DNA of 64,000 bases, taken from an uncultured Mucispirillum sp. Lineage in GTDB: Bacteria; Chrysiogenota; Deferribacteres; Deferribacterales; Mucispirillaceae. Below the pieces are notes generated by a model that made no database searches, was not told the origin of the DNA, and saw nothing but the letters and a program-made list of their open reading frames with translations. The position numbers were made by a program, and so were the translations under genes. Shown piece by piece: positions 61,938 to 64,000 of this stretch. How positions within the stretch are numbered: the first letter of the stretch is position 1; each line of letters opens with the position of its first letter. Location: assembly GCA_944324465.1 (NCBI GenBank), contig CALUWI010000003.1:62001-126000 (forward strand). The letters run 5' to 3'.

Positions 61938-62666
61938 ATGAAAAAGTATGTATTATCAGCATTTATTTGTATTTTTATGTCTGCAGGTATGCTTTATGCA
62001 GAAGAATGCAGCCGTCCAGTAATATTTCCATTAATTTCAAAGCCTTTAAATGATACTGGTATGGAATATGCCAATTATAACTGGCGGGATAAATTAGGTA
62101 TGAATCAAGCTGTATATGAAAGCTACCGTATTAGAGAAAACAGCTCTAAAACATTAATTAAAAAGTCATTTCATGCTTCCCGTGATTTATATACAGATGT
62201 ATATAATGATACTGGAAGATACAGCTTTTTAAGCTCAAAAAATTATGTTGTGGCAGTATCTGATGGCGAAGTATTAAGCACTGGCAGTTTTTATGCAGGT
62301 ACAGATGTGGTAACAGTTAAGCATACCACCTGTGACGGCAGAAGTTTCATTATTAGATATGGTGAACTTGATAAATCAAGTATAAAAGTAAAACAGGGCG
62401 ATAAAATAAAGCAGGGGCAGGTAATAGGCAGACCTGGTTTTCTGCATAAAACAGATGATGAAGGAAATATTATACCAATAGATGTGATTGCAGATAAAAT
62501 TGTTTTTATGCTGCATTTAGAATATTTTAAAGACAGTTCATCAGAAGAAGCATATTCAAAAGCATTCAGCGATAACAGGTATGACAGGCGAAGTGATATT
62601 GAAGACAGTTTAGAGTTATTAGAAGAAGGATATAAATATTCCTTTGGGGAGCAGATAGTAAAATGA
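61938..62666 (+). CDS. Secreted M23-like protein lacking catalytic histidines
   Basis: 242 residues, signal peptide ending MLYAE. The lysostaphin/LytM-type fold is suggested by SFHASRDLYT (first zinc ligands H-x3-D), VVAVSDGEVLSTGSFYAGTDVVTVKH, and VKQGDKIKQGQVIGRPG. The usual HLHFE is MLHLE, so the zinc His is kept but the catalytic one is Met; the usual Y-x-H-L is RYGEL. It is therefore probably inactive as a peptidase and may regulate cell-wall hydrolases as EnvC-type proteins do. Its stop overlaps the next start. Confidence 0.7.
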   Translation: MKKYVLSAFICIFMSAGMLYAEECSRPVIFPLISKPLNDTGMEYANYNWRDKLGMNQAVYESYRIRENSSKTLIKKSFHASRDLYTDVYNDTGRYSFLSSKNYVVAVSDGEVLSTGSFYAGTDVVTVKHTTCDGRSFIIRYGELDKSSIKVKQGDKIKQGQVIGRPGFLHKTDDEGNIIPIDVIADKIVFMLHLEYFKDSSSEEAYSKAFSDNRYDRRSDIEDSLELLEEGYKYSFGEQIVK

Positions 62667-63199
62667 GAAAATTATTAGTTATTTTATTTACATTAATTTC
62701 TTTTAATGTATATGCTTCCCCTTATGCAAACCCATGGCTTTATGATAAAATGCTTGATTTTATACAAAACCCTGCATCATATCAGGATAACTTTACAAAC
62801 GGCATAATGCATGATAGAAACCCAGATGTAATCGTAGGTGCATTTATAGAACATGCTTACTCTGTATATGAAAAGGAAGAAGAATTTACTGCTGATTTAA
62901 AATCATGCGGCGATAACTGCTATCAGGATAACATTTCTACAGATATTCTGCAGGCATACCATAAGTTTTTTTATGTATATGCAACAGTGCTGCCAGTTTC
63001 TGAAATATTAATTCAAAACCCTGCAGCAGATGAAAATATATCATATTACATTCAAAATAAACTTGTAAACTATACATGGGAAAATAAAAACCATTTAGTT
63101 ATAACTATAGATGATGAAAAATTAGAATTTAAAAAACAAAAAAACTCTATAATAATAACTACTACTTTGCAGGTATTAAAAAATTACATATTAAATTAA
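62663..63199 (+). CDS. Hypothetical secreted protein
   Basis: 178 residues overlapping the M23-like gene (ATGA), so co-translated. The signal peptide ends NVYAS. Two cysteines (KSCGDNCYQD) are close enough for a disulphide. The rest is helical then beta (NHLVITIDDEKLEFKKQ). No family recognised. Confidence 0.6.
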   Translation: MRKLLVILFTLISFNVYASPYANPWLYDKMLDFIQNPASYQDNFTNGIMHDRNPDVIVGAFIEHAYSVYEKEEEFTADLKSCGDNCYQDNISTDILQAYHKFFYVYATVLPVSEILIQNPAADENISYYIQNKLVNYTWENKNHLVITIDDEKLEFKKQKNSIIITTTLQVLKNYILN

Positions 63200-63220
63200 T
63201 GACAGTAAATTGGGTGAGAT

Positions 63221-63874
63221 ATGAGATATAAATATATATTATTAAGTATTGCTTTTATTTTGTTTTTTTCATTAAATGCTTTTGCATATAATGAGCAGGA
63301 TATAGATTTATACAACCATTCAAACCAGCATGGTGTTATTTTTCATGCAGAAGATAAAAGAGCATATTATGATAATATTACTTATGATGTAGTAAACTCT
63401 GGAAAATGCAGTAAAGACCAGTATAAACTTATAAAAAATACTGCAAAAAAATTAAAAGAGAAAGAACAGCCTTTCTGGGTATATAAATACTGTATTAGTG
63501 CAGAATATAAATATAATACTGACAGTATTATAAAAGCATACAACAGTTACAGGTTTGATTTAAATAAACGACTTCTTGAAAGCAAAGATTATAAAGTTAT
63601 TGATAATATAGTATCATATCTTCCTGTAAACTTAAAAAAAGGCAGCAATTATCTTTACTATCTAGGTATGAGAAATAATATTATTGAATGGAGTGAAGAT
63701 AATAATATAATGCATATTACACTTCCAATAATGTTCAGCGGCATAATAACAACTATGAGTGTAGAAAAAGATAACACTATATTAGTAAAAGAAATATTTG
63801 TATATGACAGACCAGAAAGTGAAGATAGTGGCGGGTTGCCAAAGGTGGGGTATAAGGATTTATTCATCAAATAA
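63221..63874 (+). CDS. Hypothetical secreted protein
   Basis: 217 residues with a signal peptide ending NAFAY. No recognised domain; it contains NSGKCSKDQYKLIKNTAKKLKEKEQPF and a beta-rich end (IMHITLPIMFSGIITTMSVEKDNTILVKEIFVYD) in parts. Last gene of the envelope cluster, 21 bases after the previous stop. Confidence 0.6.
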   Translation: MRYKYILLSIAFILFFSLNAFAYNEQDIDLYNHSNQHGVIFHAEDKRAYYDNITYDVVNSGKCSKDQYKLIKNTAKKLKEKEQPFWVYKYCISAEYKYNTDSIIKAYNSYRFDLNKRLLESKDYKVIDNIVSYLPVNLKKGSNYLYYLGMRNNIIEWSEDNNIMHITLPIMFSGIITTMSVEKDNTILVKEIFVYDRPESEDSGGLPKVGYKDLFIK

Positions 63875-63875
63875 C

Positions 63876-63994
63876 GGCTGTATCTTTTTAAATTATACTT
63901 CGTTGGTTAAAAAATCAGCTCAGTCATTTACTGTTTGTAAACTCCTGTTGCTAATTTTTTAATCCGCCTTGTATAATTTAAAAATCTTACAGCC
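63876..63994. repeat. Palindromic element with TCATTTAC...GTAAACTCC loop, copy 2
   Basis: Three nested stems: GGCTGTA/TACAGCC (63876-63882 with 63988-63994), TTTTTAAATTATAC/GTATAATTTAAAAA (63885-63898 with 63971-63984, perfect), and TTAAAAAATCAGC with GCTAATTTTTTAA (63907-63919 with 63950-63962, one mismatch). Loop and junction words match 7691-7776; the stems do not. It follows the stop codon of the last gene. Confidence 0.8.
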
Positions 63995-64000
63995 TTTTAA

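Noticed and set aside
1-64000. tRNA, rRNA, tmRNA or riboswitch genes
   Set aside because: I saw no cloverleaf with a CCA end and T-loop, no rRNA-like stretch and no known riboswitch core in the gaps; a covariance search would be needed to exclude weak ones.

Overview
The window is AT-rich, gene-dense Gram-negative DNA. It has signal peptides and lipoprotein signals, a TolC-type outer-membrane protein, a membrane-anchored multihaem cytochrome c, CIRCE control of htpG, and a NusG-II protein next to a Gx-type membrane protein. The gene mix and composition suggest an anaerobic gut bacterium, possibly of the Deferribacterota (Mucispirillum-like). That assignment is my inference; no rRNA or other marker is present to confirm it.

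Positions 1 to about 22,070 hold the morphogenesis half of a contractile-tailed (Mu/P2-like) prophage, all on the + strand. The order is: terminase large subunit (5' truncated), portal fused to a predicted nuclease, MuF head protein, prohead protease with an in-frame nested scaffold, cement protein, major capsid, head-tail connectors, sheath, tube, tail chaperone with a likely -1 frameshift, tape measure, baseplate (Dit-like, plug, hub, Gp138-type spike, W/gp25, J, DUF2612) and tail fibre. A decayed DNA methyltransferase follows. Replication, integration and lysis genes are not in the window. Positions 22,070-23,300 are a non-coding island of diverged repeats.

Positions 23,350-44,087 are chromosomal. 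They hold a nonsense-interrupted nitroreductase, an XpaC/XpaC/TelA operon, DUF952 plus a secreted leucine-rich-repeat protein, a lipoprotein, sfsA, a cold-shock gene, NusG-II/Gx transporter, an AddAB-like helicase-nuclease pair, an M3 peptidase, a lipoprotein and htpG. Positions 44,158-51,526 form a defence island: a D12 adenine methylase with an OLD-like ATPase/TOPRIM protein behind iteron-like repeats, converging on a type I restriction system with a half-size HsdS. After that come a secreted thermonuclease, a TolC-family protein, an eight-haem NapC/NirT-like cytochrome, and a co-directional cluster of envelope or secreted proteins (ankyrin, Sel1, two Cys-patterned paralogues, GNAT enzymes, a degenerate M23 protein).

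The most unusual signal is not a gene. Most longer gaps, and several coding regions, contain palindromic modules whose loops are conserved between copies. The stems differ from copy to copy yet remain complementary within each copy. Several modules are nested, and three phage gaps carry the same modules in the same order with different stems. Chromosomal gaps carry members too, so the family is not phage-specific. Compensatory stem changes are visible by eye in at least three separate families. They imply either selection for a folded RNA/DNA, or a mechanism that copies one hairpin arm onto the other.
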